The notes under the pieces are model-generated. The model was not told the DNA's origin and ran no database searches. It worked only from the letters and a program-made list of their open reading frames with translations. From Archaeoglobus sp. (GTDB lineage Archaea > Halobacteriota > Archaeoglobi > Archaeoglobales > Archaeoglobaceae): a stretch of DNA of 64,000 nt. A program made the position numbers and the translations under genes. The stretch is taken from positions 55,541 through 119,540 of the forward strand of contig JACDNU010000001.1 of assembly GCA_017656505.1 (NCBI GenBank), in the 5' to 3' direction. Shown one piece after another: positions 34,656 to 43,828 of this stretch; position 1 is the first letter of the stretch, and every line of letters starts with the position of its first letter.

Positions 34656-35552
34656 TTAACCTCGGGAGCCGTTTTTGTGGGAATGCACCCAATTTTTTAC
34701 TGATAGGTAAGCTAAGAAGATTGCCACAAACGTGATAAGGCTATGTTCCAGTAAGCCCAGCCTGCAAACATTCGAAACTAGAATTTCTTCTCCTTCCAAA
34801 GCAGAAAGAACAAAAAGGACTTTTGGAGCGTATATTGGAAATTCGAGGTTGGTCGAGTAGATCCACAAACCAATACTAAGGCCCAGATAAATTGCAGACA
34901 AAATCAGGGAAGGTAAATAAGGTGTATCAATCGGCCCGAGTGCAACGAGTAGCCAAGAATAATGAGGATAGGAAAAAGAAAGAATTTGAAGGCTCGCAAC
35001 ACCAAAAACAACAGCCAAGATTTCTGCAATCACAACTTTTCTCCTGAAGATTGCGGACGGCAGGAAGGTTATTGCGGTAAATGAGAAAACTATTAAAAGA
35101 GCATGTTCTGGGTAAAGCGAGACGATCGCAAAAACAAGTGTAAGGCCGATCACTGATCCTACGAGATTAAAAACTGTTCTTACATAGCCTATCGGGCTGA
35201 GAAAAATACCGAGAAGTACTAACAACTCTGCTACAACCAAGCCCAGCCAAAACCCGGCTTCGTTGAACAGATAGTACACAAGCGTAAAACTTCCTATAAT
35301 GTAGAAGGAAATTAGAAGGAAGTAGAAGATGTAATGAAACAACTTTTTCCGGATTTTTATACGGCCTATGGAGTTTAAGAGGAGCAAACACGAAGATGAA
35401 AGGAGAAAAACACCTCCAACAATCAACATTTTCGGGCTCATTGCATAGACTATCAAGCCAAGGATATTGTAATAGATTAGGAGGATTGAAGTTGAAACAA
35501 TCAGTTTTGGAGCGGTCTTCGGCCGGGATACTCTGCTCCTGTAGGCAAGCAT
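34656..35552 (-). CDS. Hypothetical polytopic membrane protein, probably the 3' part of a frameshifted gene
   Basis: 298 aa from the first in-frame Met, with about nine hydrophobic helices and no recognised family. The same frame stays open upstream of 35552 and reads as coding: a hydrophobic ISFISAIALAMLAYRS segment preceded by NPDVLVNLESWFHPQRPAK. This overlaps the 3' end of the next gene, whose own tail in that stretch looks like out-of-frame translation. One single-base indel near 35650-35670 would join them into a protein of roughly 480 aa. Confidence 0.55.
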   Translation of the reverse strand: MLAYRSRVSRPKTAPKLIVSTSILLIYYNILGLIVYAMSPKMLIVGGVFLLSSSCLLLLNSIGRIKIRKKLFHYIFYFLLISFYIIGSFTLVYYLFNEAGFWLGLVVAELLVLLGIFLSPIGYVRTVFNLVGSVIGLTLVFAIVSLYPEHALLIVFSFTAITFLPSAIFRRKVVIAEILAVVFGVASLQILSFSYPHYSWLLVALGPIDTPYLPSLILSAIYLGLSIGLWIYSTNLEFPIYAPKVLFVLSALEGEEILVSNVCRLGLLEHSLITFVAIFLAYLSVKNWVHSHKNGSRG

Positions 35553-36139
35553 CGCCAGTGCGATTGCTGATATAAAAGAGATGATACTAAGGTGTATTTT
35601 AGCTGGCCTTTGAGGATGGAACCAAGATTCAAGGTTAACGAGAACATCAGGATTAAGAAGTAAACAAAAGCCGGTGCCTCGAATACACCGATATCAGGAA
35701 AAATTGCTGAAAGAATGAAAAGAACCAAGAATATGAAGAAGATTAAACCAACGTGGGTTATTTTAAGAGCTGAGTGAGGTTCCATGGAAATAACTGGAAA
35801 AATCGCGTAGACAAAGAGTATGATAATTACCGAAGCGATTACTTTCAGAGTTTTTTCTGGATTTTTAGAAATGAGATATGCTATCAGGGCTATAACTCCT
35901 AGCCAGCTAAGCCAGAAAAAAGGAAGAAGGAAGGATAGAAGGTAAATAAGAAAGTTTTCAAAGTATGTTATGATTATCCTTGCTACTAAGGAAACTAAAA
36001 GCGAGGCGGCAAAGATGATAAAGAAAATCAGAAAAACCGTTCTGCTTGTGATTTTTCTTTCTCCAGAAATTTTCTGGACAGTTTTCTTCAGGCTCTCAAT
36101 TTTAATAGCAATTGACGAGACTCTATCAGACAATTTCAT
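35501..36139 (-). CDS. Hypothetical polytopic membrane protein, probably the 5' part of a frameshifted gene
   Basis: 212 aa; five or six hydrophobic helices after a basic N-terminal region (residues 1-35, SLKKTVQKISGERKITSR). Residues beyond about 165 (QLKYTLVSSLLYQQSHWRC then PTGAEYPGRRPLQN) are polar and unlike the rest, which fits reading past a frameshift. The natural continuation is in the frame of the gene ending at 34656. No family recognised. Confidence 0.5.
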   Translation of the reverse strand: MKLSDRVSSIAIKIESLKKTVQKISGERKITSRTVFLIFFIIFAASLLVSLVARIIITYFENFLIYLLSFLLPFFWLSWLGVIALIAYLISKNPEKTLKVIASVIIILFVYAIFPVISMEPHSALKITHVGLIFFIFLVLFILSAIFPDIGVFEAPAFVYFLILMFSLTLNLGSILKGQLKYTLVSSLLYQQSHWRCLPTGAEYPGRRPLQN

Positions 36140-36247
36140 TTTCTTACGTATAATAAAATCTTGTAAAAGAATTTGTTTCGGTATTGGTTAATTTGGCCAA
36201 GTTTGACAGAAGCGTATTTGAAAGTTGCTTTTTTACAAGCACGTTCC

Positions 36248-36892
36248 TTAATCTTTCACAAAGACTTTCTGCCTTATTAAATACAAACCTCCGTAATAAA
36301 GAGAGGCAAATATGGAGTGTAATGAGATTACTATAACCCAGCCAATAGGACCACCAAACTTAGCACCGTAAGAGGGAAATAAACTGATACCGATAAATGT
36401 AAAAACGAGGTAGGTTAAAATGATGTTTTTCCGGTTACCACTTTTTTTGAAGTATTCGATGCAGAGAATCGCTAATACAGCAGTTATTGGCAGAATGATT
36501 TCCAAAGGGGCATATAATTGCGGATAAGTTAGATATTTTTTGTATGTTTTGATTACCTTCAAAATATAGCTAACAAAAACCAAAAAAAGAGTATTCGCCA
36601 TCAGCGCACCAACCAAAGACTCTTTAAATTTCAGGCGATTCAAGGAGATCAAGAAAACTGCAGCAGAAACAGATACGGGAAACATAAACCAAAGCTCAGA
36701 CCAAGTATAGTATGGTTGGAAATTTTCCTGGATTAAAGAGATAAATACTAGGACAAGCGGTAAGATCGCCCCAATAACCACAAAACCAATTTCTATGATT
36801 TTTTGAGAGATTCCCATGCTTTCGGTTCTCATATTGGAATTCCATTTCTTAGCCTTTTTTAGATTCCTTTGATTTTTTAAAGACTTCCCCAA
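36248..36892 (-). CDS. Hypothetical membrane protein (island)
   Basis: 214 aa with a basic Asn/Lys-rich N-terminus and six or so hydrophobic helices. An internal start (MRTESMGISQK, near residue 21) is possible. No recognised family or catalytic motif. It begins four bases after the stop of the gene at 36896, so the two are co-transcribed. The base composition is AT-rich compared with the housekeeping regions. Confidence 0.55.
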   Translation of the reverse strand: MGKSLKNQRNLKKAKKWNSNMRTESMGISQKIIEIGFVVIGAILPLVLVFISLIQENFQPYYTWSELWFMFPVSVSAAVFLISLNRLKFKESLVGALMANTLFLVFVSYILKVIKTYKKYLTYPQLYAPLEIILPITAVLAILCIEYFKKSGNRKNIILTYLVFTFIGISLFPSYGAKFGGPIGWVIVISLHSIFASLYYGGLYLIRQKVFVKD

Positions 36893-36895
36893 TCT

Positions 36896-37435
36896 TTATT
36901 TTTTAGTCCACCTCCAAACTCCTAAAGCTATTAAAAGGTTAACAATGCCACAGAAAATCCAGGGTAGTGGATATCCATAATACAATTCAGACATCCAGCC
37001 AAGACCCCACTCTTTATTAAACAAACCAAGGTTCGGAGCAGATACTAAAATCATAGTTACCAAAATGTTGTGCAGGATTATGATTCTAAATACAGTGTTT
37101 CCTTTTTCATTTTTTGCTATTGCAAGCTTAATCTTATCTACAACTATCTTCTGAAGAAAAATTATTGGAAAAATTGAAAGGCGAATTGCATAGTAGATTA
37201 TAGAGTGGTGTCCCACGTTATGAAGTAATATTGGGATGCAAAAAAATAATAGTGGATATGGAATGATTCCGGCCAATCCTGCTATTGGTAGGAAAAATCG
37301 GAAGATCGTAAATAACATAAAAATGTTCCCTTTCATAGTTAACGTTCCAATAATATCCAGCAAGAGAGCGATTAAGCCGCTTAAATAGAGATAATAAACA
37401 ACCCTAACAAAAAAATGAGAAGAGTTAAATCTCAT
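36896..37435 (-). CDS. Hypothetical membrane protein (island)
   Basis: About 179 aa with five hydrophobic helices and no recognised family. HNVGHHSIIYYAIR and HNILVT contain several His, but no known motif. GTG 37447 inside the glycosidase gene or ATG 37435 just after its TAG stop are both possible; I prefer 37435 because GTGG precedes it. It directly follows the NosD/glycosidase fusion and is probably expressed with it. Confidence 0.55.
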   Translation of the reverse strand: MRFNSSHFFVRVVYYLYLSGLIALLLDIIGTLTMKGNIFMLFTIFRFFLPIAGLAGIIPYPLLFFCIPILLHNVGHHSIIYYAIRLSIFPIIFLQKIVVDKIKLAIAKNEKGNTVFRIIILHNILVTMILVSAPNLGLFNKEWGLGWMSELYYGYPLPWIFCGIVNLLIALGVWRWTKK

Positions 37436-37436
37436 G

Positions 37437-39830
37437 CTACCACTCACTGAATTGAGATCTTAAGTCGTTATAGCCTGACTTGGGTATTAAACTTACGTTT
37501 AGTATTCCAAAGTACTTTTCTGGTGGTAACCCCATACTTGGGTTTTCTTCATCTGCCAACTCATACCACCCAACAAAAATCATATCTTTTCCTAAGGTGT
37601 TTACTGTATCCTTTATGGTAGATAAAGCGGCGTTGATGAACAGTCGCTGTTTCTCTTCAGTATGGAATCCATCAGGGTAATACCACCACCAAGGCCCAGT
37701 TGCATATCCAGTCTCTATCACAGCGGCTTTTTTCTTGTAATATTCTGTGATGTTAAATAGAATCTGAAGTTGATACCAACTATCATATGATTCTGAGCTC
37801 CAAGTTCCCGGATAGTGATCTATCCCAACTATGTCAATGCAATCTCCAGCCATAAGCAGATAACGGGTAACAGAAAAGGGCCAGTACAGGATCAAATTAC
37901 CACGATCGTCATGAGGACTGTCTGTGAAGAAGTTAACTGCAGTCTCGAAATCCTCGTCTGATGAATTTATACCTTCATACAAAGCTCTGATATACTTTGG
38001 CCCGTCCAGCCAGTAGATTAAATCCAAGGCATGATTTGGCTCATTTCCCAGTTGATAGTAATAAACCTCTTCGCCAAATTCGGTAGCTACTCTTGCAGCA
38101 TATTCCCTTGCCTCATTCAAAAACTCTTCACCCACCAACATGTTAACGAAAACATCTTTGCTTTTTAAGTTAATTTTTCGTAGAGGTATCTTGTTCTCCT
38201 TTGCGAATTCTACCACTTTCCTAACTTTAACATTTCCCGTTGGAATCTCCACAATTTTGGCATTCTTTGGCATAAATAGAATCAATGAATCTTTATTTTT
38301 GATTTTCTTGATTTTTGGAAAACCATCCATTGTTCTTAATTTTTTCCCGACAGGGATTTCTATTATTTGATTAAAACTACCTGATTTTATTAGGTACAAC
38401 TTAAATGATGGTTTTAGCATTAACCACTGTGCCCAATTTGGGACGTTTGTTCCAATCACCAATAAAGGTTCCATCCCCTGTTTTCTGACTTCCTTAATAA
38501 TAGTTTTGAAATAGGCTATCGCATTTTCGTTGAAAACATCTTTTTTTGGTTCAATTTCATCCCACCACACATCAAATCTTACATAATGGGCATTCAAATC
38601 CTTTGCCGTTTGAATCATGGTGACGTTGTCTTTTGGTAGTGGATCGCCAGCTTTCCATCCTCTAGGATAGTGGAAATGAATAGTAATCGTGTAAGGGTTA
38701 TCTTTTTTGTGTTTAACTAACGGAAGCCAATCATAGTCAACTTCCTCACCCACAAAGGAGTCTGAGTCCTCAAGCTCGTCTATTTCCGATCCTTCGCTTA
38801 CAGTTTTACCGAGAATTATTTGAGAATTTGCTGACATCGCAGCCATCGGGCCGATCAAAAGTTCTACTTTAAGTTCATAAGGCGTATCTCCTATGCCATC
38901 TCCATCCCTGTCTTCTCCTTCGTAATCGCTCCAGTAATTCCCTCCTAGCCAATTTCCACCCAAAATATTTTCTCCTTGTCTTTTAGGAATATTCCAATCA
39001 TTTTCGTAGTTATAAGACGTGAAAATAAGCTTGTAATTCTCCCTATTATCGAAATAATTGTCATAGATTAAATTATTTGTCGAATCTTGCAGCCTGATTC
39101 CATATTCACTGTTAAAACTTATATTATTTCTTGCTATAGTATTTTCATAGGCATATAGAAGCCCAATTCCAGCATAGTTTGATGTTATTTCATTTTCAAC
39201 AACCAGATTATAAACAGCATCGTCCAGATATATTCCCAAACCACGATTATTTTTGATGGCGTTATTTTTCACGGTATTCTCTGAGCCGCTTACAAAAACT
39301 CCCTCATAATTCGAAGTCAGTTCATTTTCAGCAATCCTATTTCTATTAGAATTGAACAGCTCAATTCCGAAACTGTTATTGTTAATTTTATTTCCTTTGA
39401 TTGAGTTATAAGAAGAATCCTCCAGCCAGATACCCCTGTAGTTTGAAATTAGAGTGTTTTCCACAAGATTGTTGTCATCAGAGGTTTTAAAATTAATCCC
39501 AAACCAAAAATCAGAAATAACACAATTCCTTATTGTATTGCCAGATTTTCCGTTCAGTTTTATACCAGCATCAGCCCACTCATCTTTTCCATCAATTTTA
39601 TGCCCCTGACAGTCTAAAATTTTACCATTACTGGGCCATTCAATACAGGTATAGGAAACGTCCACTATGTCCCGAGTTAGCACTACAACATCACAACTCT
39701 GGTTTCTTAAAGCTGCTCGACAACTGTAACAAGAATCACACGTACAGAAAGCAGAGGTCGGGGCTATGATAACAGAAACTAAAAACAAAATCACTAAAAG
39801 GTAAAGCAAATGAACTATTCTCACCTTCAT
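37437..39830 (-). CDS. Secreted NosD-like beta-helix fused to a clan GH-A glycoside hydrolase-like domain
   Basis: 797 aa. A signal peptide (1-27, ending APTSAF) and a Cys-rich start (CTCDSCYSC) lead into NosD/parallel beta-helix repeats (about 75-290: NTIRNCVISDF, YNSIKGNKINNN, NRIAENELTSN, NTVKNNAIKNN and others). A GGNYWSDYEGEDRDGDGIGD segment marks the end of the helix and looks Ca-binding. Residues about 380-797 form a TIM-barrel hydrolase: E597 in LGNEPNH (acid/base) and E706 in AVIETGYATG (nucleophile), 109 residues apart, as in clan GH-A. Substrate unknown; probably acts on or in the cell envelope. Confidence 0.75.
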   Translation of the reverse strand: MKVRIVHLLYLLVILFLVSVIIAPTSAFCTCDSCYSCRAALRNQSCDVVVLTRDIVDVSYTCIEWPSNGKILDCQGHKIDGKDEWADAGIKLNGKSGNTIRNCVISDFWFGINFKTSDDNNLVENTLISNYRGIWLEDSSYNSIKGNKINNNSFGIELFNSNRNRIAENELTSNYEGVFVSGSENTVKNNAIKNNRGLGIYLDDAVYNLVVENEITSNYAGIGLLYAYENTIARNNISFNSEYGIRLQDSTNNLIYDNYFDNRENYKLIFTSYNYENDWNIPKRQGENILGGNWLGGNYWSDYEGEDRDGDGIGDTPYELKVELLIGPMAAMSANSQIILGKTVSEGSEIDELEDSDSFVGEEVDYDWLPLVKHKKDNPYTITIHFHYPRGWKAGDPLPKDNVTMIQTAKDLNAHYVRFDVWWDEIEPKKDVFNENAIAYFKTIIKEVRKQGMEPLLVIGTNVPNWAQWLMLKPSFKLYLIKSGSFNQIIEIPVGKKLRTMDGFPKIKKIKNKDSLILFMPKNAKIVEIPTGNVKVRKVVEFAKENKIPLRKINLKSKDVFVNMLVGEEFLNEAREYAARVATEFGEEVYYYQLGNEPNHALDLIYWLDGPKYIRALYEGINSSDEDFETAVNFFTDSPHDDRGNLILYWPFSVTRYLLMAGDCIDIVGIDHYPGTWSSESYDSWYQLQILFNITEYYKKKAAVIETGYATGPWWWYYPDGFHTEEKQRLFINAALSTIKDTVNTLGKDMIFVGWYELADEENPSMGLPPEKYFGILNVSLIPKSGYNDLRSQFSEW

Positions 39831-39968
39831 GAAACTCTCAACTGTATATCAAACTTAAAAACCCCTCTTGAATAATACATTTTGGGGATAAATTATCAAT
39901 CCCCTCTTCTAAGTGATTAATAACACAAAATAATAAATAAAAATTTAAAATATTAAGCTTTTTCCCAG

Positions 39969-40956
39969 CTAACCTCTCAAAACCTCCAAAACCCCCTTAA
40001 CGTAAGGCAACTCCGCCAGAGTTGGAGTGAGTTGCAGCAAAACATGATCTATCCCGACCTCTTTCAGCTGCTCTATTTTCTGGGCTACCGTTTCTGCGGA
40101 GCCGACCAATCCGGTATCGAGGGTACGATCAAGCACGTTTCTTCTGCCTCCAGCTATTCTCTCCAAGTACTTTTTAGCCTCCTCGTCCGTGCGACGAATA
40201 AAAGTCAACCCAAGAATTGCAAATTCAATTTTGTTCCTGCCCGCTTTATCCAGACGCTTATGCATGTCTTCAACGTTATTTTTCGCCTCCTCAAGGCTAC
40301 ATCCCCTCATCAACCAACCATCCACTTCCTCTGCAACGAGATCGCGGGAAGCCTCTGAAACGCCAGCATACCATATTGGAGGCTTTGGGTTCGGCTTAGG
40401 TTCCAAAACACCATTATCGATGGAATAGAATTTTCCATTGAAGGTTACGCTATCTTCCATAGCCTTTTAATAATTTGAATTGCCTCTCTAACACGATTTA
40501 CACGCTCATTATGCTCGTAGAATGGCAATCCATAGGCCTCGAACTCTCGCTTAAACCAGCACGCCCCTAAACTAAGCCAGAACCTTCCTTTACAGATTTC
40601 AGTTAGTGTAGTTGCTTGCTTTGCCAAAAACAGCTGGGTAGCGGAAAGCCTCGCAAAGGGTTGTGTGAGCGATTATTACCTTCTCGGTCGCCTCAGCAAT
40701 CGCGGTTGCTAAGGTCCAAGCCTCTAAGAATGGAGTATTTTCTCCTTTAATCGGATTTAACATGTGATCGGGAATCCACAGCGAGTCGATGCCAATTTTC
40801 TCCGCTTCAAGGGCTACTTTTCTAACGTAATCGTACGTTGGTGGCTTTTCGTCTTCTTTCTCGAAATAAACTCCATCAGCCTCCGCCTTAGCGGACTTGC
40901 GACTGGGAAACCATCCTCCATAAACGGGCAGATAAAGTCCTAACCATTTTTACCAT
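39969..40956 (-). pseudogene. Decayed LLM-class (luciferase-like) oxidoreductase gene
   Basis: Three frames together read as one luciferase-family protein: GLYLPVYGGWFPSRKSAK and IDSLWIPDHMLNP (40640-40946), then AKQATTLTEICKGRFWLSLG and EFEAYGLPF (40445-40627), then SVTFNGKFYSIDNGVLEPKP and a PPIWYAGVSEASRD block (39969-40460). Three single-base changes explain the breaks: an extra T near the start (GGTTAGGA), an extra T in a TTTTT run near 40635, and a missing G at about 40458. The PVYGGW start resembles sulfone/alkanesulfonate monooxygenase relatives. Three lesions make sequencing error unlikely but not impossible. Confidence 0.75.
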
Positions 40957-41144
40957 TTTTTCAACCTCTCTTTTTTCTTTTATTTTTCTGATCCGTTGAT
41001 TCTAATTTTACCAGCACTTATAATCTTTTTCAGAGATGAATTTTTGTGTGTTTTAGTTGAGGTTGAATTTTAGTACTAGTTTTCTGCACAATTTTTATCT
41101 AAGTTAGTTTAAAATTAATTTAATCAAAAACAATAGGTGAGTCT

Positions 41145-41945
41145 ATGGTTCGGATTAAAAATCGAATGCACGAGGTTTTAGAATATGTAAAACCTGATGA
41201 TTTGGCTGGTAAAACATTTTTCATCTTTATAACGTCGTTGATTTCCCTAAACGTCATTGCTGTAATGCTCGAGACGGTAGAAACTCTTTCAATAAATTAT
41301 TCAAATCTGTTTTGGACATTTGAGGTTTTCTCGGTTACTATATTTACAATTGAATATCTCTTACGCTTATGGAGCTGCACAGCTGACAGTAGATTTGACC
41401 ATCCGTTAAAAGGAAGAATAAGATTCATCCTTACTCCACTCGCAATTATTGATTTACTAGCGATCCTTCCTTTCTATTTGCCCATGTTGATTCCATTAGA
41501 CTTGAGATTCGTCAGAGCTCTCAGACTTTTTAGGGTTTTTAGGATTCTCAAGATTGGAAGATATTCTGAAGCTATGAAACTAATTGGAAATGTTATTTCG
41601 GGAACCAAAGAGGAATTGCTAACTAGTTTATTTATTGTTTCTATTCTTTTAGTTATTACATCAACATTGATGTATTACGCCGAACATGATGCCCAGCCAG
41701 AGGTATTTTCAACCGCTTTTGATGGAATCTGGTGGTCGATTGTTACTTTAACTACCGTTGGCTATGGAGACATTTATCCAATCACTCTCTTAGGTAAAAT
41801 ATTGGGAGCAATAATGGCTTTTTTAGGGATAGGCATGTTTGCCTTACCAGCTGGGATACTAGCATCTGGATTTTTGGAGGAGGTTCAAAAGAGGAGGAAG
41901 AAAGAGATCGTTTGTCCTCATTGTGGAAAGATTATTGAAATGTAA
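41145..41945 (+). CDS. Voltage-gated potassium channel (Kv/KvAP type)
   Basis: 266 aa, six transmembrane segments. The S4 helix carries Arg at 121, 124, 127, 130, 133 and 139 with Lys136, at every third position. The selectivity filter TTVGYGD is at 203-209, and the S6 helix contains GIGMFALPAGILASG. The S5-S6 linker has the WWSIVTLTT pore helix. A C-terminal basic stretch (VQKRRKKEIV) ends in CPHCGK, a half zinc knuckle (C257, C260). GGTGAG precedes the ATG. Stands alone between the decayed oxidoreductase and the acyl-CoA operon. Confidence 0.9.
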   Translation: MVRIKNRMHEVLEYVKPDDLAGKTFFIFITSLISLNVIAVMLETVETLSINYSNLFWTFEVFSVTIFTIEYLLRLWSCTADSRFDHPLKGRIRFILTPLAIIDLLAILPFYLPMLIPLDLRFVRALRLFRVFRILKIGRYSEAMKLIGNVISGTKEELLTSLFIVSILLVITSTLMYYAEHDAQPEVFSTAFDGIWWSIVTLTTVGYGDIYPITLLGKILGAIMAFLGIGMFALPAGILASGFLEEVQKRRKKEIVCPHCGKIIEM

Positions 41946-42024
41946 ACAAACAACTCAGCCAAATTGTTCACTAGACTTTAATACAACTTCTAAAGTTCTA
42001 AAAATTTTAAATAAAAAATAAAAA

Positions 42025-43251
42025 TCAAGTCCTGTAACTCCTTGGCATGCCAAGGATGTGCTCGGCTATGTAGTTCAAAGCCATCTGCTGCGTTATTGGG
42101 GCCAATCTAAGTAAATTTACCTCCCTCCACCATCTTTCAACGTCGTATTCCTTGGCGTAACCGTAGCCTCCAAAAACCTGCATTGCCCAGTAGACTGCCT
42201 TAATTGAGTTCTCAACGGCAACAACCTTTGCCATGTTCGAAGCATCTCCGACTTCCTTGAAAGCAGCCTGCATCTGAACCCTCTTCTGAGGATCCATTAC
42301 ATCCTCGATCTTGAATTTCGTGTCGTAGAGCCATGCTGCCTTCCTCATCATAAGTTTTGCGCATTGCAAAGCAGCATAAGCTTCAGCCAAAGGAAACTGC
42401 AAGCCCTGATAGCTCCCGATTGGGTCTGCGAAGACCTTTCTCTGCTTAGAATACTCAACAGCCTTGCCTATCGCAAGCCTCGCGCCACCAATAGCTCCGG
42501 CAGCAGCACTCATTCGCTCGGGATTCAAAACATCGAGCAGCATATACCACCCAAGATCCTTCTGGCCGAGGATAGCTGTTTCTGGAACTCTCAAGTCAGT
42601 TATGCTTACCTCGCATGTTTTCGAGTAATTTATCCCGTGCTTTGGTATGGGGTTCCACTTTACAGCTTTATTTGGCAGATCGACAAGGAAGAGAGTCATT
42701 CCCAGGGATTTTTTGGGAGCTTGATCGATGGGTGTAGTTCTGGTAACAAGAAGCATTCCCTTAGCCCTATCAACTCCACTTATAAAGATCTTGTTCCCGT
42801 TTATAACGTACTCGTCTCCCTCCTTTCTCGCGAAGGTTTGCGTACTCAAGGTATTCGTTCCAGCGTTTGGCTCTGTTAGAGCCATGCAGAACTCTATATC
42901 GCCTTTCGCTATGCCTGGCAAATATTTCTCCTTCTGCTCTTCGTTACCATATCTGGAGATTGGCAACCCACCGAAAACTTCTGTAAGCACGAGATACCAT
43001 ACCCCACCTATGCCACCGTTAGCAGAGAGCTCCTCCATGGCAACAACCATCTCTTGCATGCCGTAACCAGAGCCACCATACTCTTCCGGAAGCAATAAAC
43101 CGAGGAATCCGGCTTTGGCTAAGGCTTTGTAGAATTCATCTGCAAACTCTCCCTTCTCTTCCTTCTCCCTCCAGTATTCATCCGGAAAATCTTTGGCCAC
43201 GTCTTTAGCGGTACTGGCTATAAGCTTCTGCTCCTCCGTTAGCTCGAACAT
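42025..43251 (-). CDS. Acyl-CoA dehydrogenase family protein with non-canonical catalytic position
   Basis: About 408 aa. The FAD/substrate motifs are clear: FCMALTEPNAGTNTLSTQTF, VINGNKIFISGVDRAKG and QVFGGYGYAKEYDVERWWRE. Start ATG 43251 has GAGGTG at good spacing; GTG 43260 is the alternative. The usual MCAD-type base (Glu of the IYEGT motif near the C-terminus) reads LAPIT here, and the isovaleryl/long-chain position reads GGARL, so neither common glutamate is visible by eye. It ends the acyl-CoA operon and may be specialised for an unusual acyl-CoA. Confidence 0.88.
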   Translation of the reverse strand: MFELTEEQKLIASTAKDVAKDFPDEYWREKEEKGEFADEFYKALAKAGFLGLLLPEEYGGSGYGMQEMVVAMEELSANGGIGGVWYLVLTEVFGGLPISRYGNEEQKEKYLPGIAKGDIEFCMALTEPNAGTNTLSTQTFARKEGDEYVINGNKIFISGVDRAKGMLLVTRTTPIDQAPKKSLGMTLFLVDLPNKAVKWNPIPKHGINYSKTCEVSITDLRVPETAILGQKDLGWYMLLDVLNPERMSAAAGAIGGARLAIGKAVEYSKQRKVFADPIGSYQGLQFPLAEAYAALQCAKLMMRKAAWLYDTKFKIEDVMDPQKRVQMQAAFKEVGDASNMAKVVAVENSIKAVYWAMQVFGGYGYAKEYDVERWWREVNLLRLAPITQQMALNYIAEHILGMPRSYRT

Positions 43252-43296
43252 TTCCATCACCTCACGATTTTTTCCTCATGATTTCATGATTTAACT

Positions 43297-43785
43297 TCAG
43301 GATTTTTTCTTCACAGCATATTTGAGTATGCATTTGATGACAACCTCTCCGCTTTGCTTCTCCGCCCTGGCTTCCGTTGTAACTACTCCATAGGCTCCCT
43401 TGTCCTCAAGCTCGATAACCTTTGAATAGGCTTTAATCGTGTCTCCTATGAACACCGGATTCGTGAATCTAAGCTTGTCTATTCCATAAAATGCTATGAT
43501 CGTCTTTTCCACATGCCCGAGCCTCACGAGCAAGCCGATCATGATGGAGAAGACGAGCGTTCCATGGGCTATTCTCCTGCCGAAGATGCTCTGCTTTGCG
43601 AATTCCTCATCCGTATGCAGGGGATTCCAATCACCAGTCAAACCTGCGAAGTTCACGATGTCAGCTTCCGTTACCGTTCTGCCAGATGTTTCGAGTTCCA
43701 TTCCAATGCTGTAGTCTTCAAAATAAAGTCCTTCCCGTGTCAGCTTTGCCGTATCTTTTGTTGTATCCTTAGCTTCATGTTCCAT
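43297..43785 (-). CDS. MaoC-like enoyl-CoA hydratase
   Basis: About 162 aa hotdog-fold protein. The (R)-hydratase motif is intact: the D and H of GDWNPLHTDEEFA and the following FGRRIAHGTLVFS. TREGLYFEDYSIGMELETSG is the usual N-terminal strand. Start ATG 43785 lies after GGTGAGG; GTG 43794 is possible. It would hydrate the enoyl-CoA made by the neighbouring dehydrogenase. Confidence 0.9.
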   Translation of the reverse strand: MEHEAKDTTKDTAKLTREGLYFEDYSIGMELETSGRTVTEADIVNFAGLTGDWNPLHTDEEFAKQSIFGRRIAHGTLVFSIMIGLLVRLGHVEKTIIAFYGIDKLRFTNPVFIGDTIKAYSKVIELEDKGAYGVVTTEARAEKQSGEVVIKCILKYAVKKKS

Positions 43786-43828
43786 TCTCCTCACCGTTTT
43801 TGCATATCCTTACCACTCTACCTTCTCC

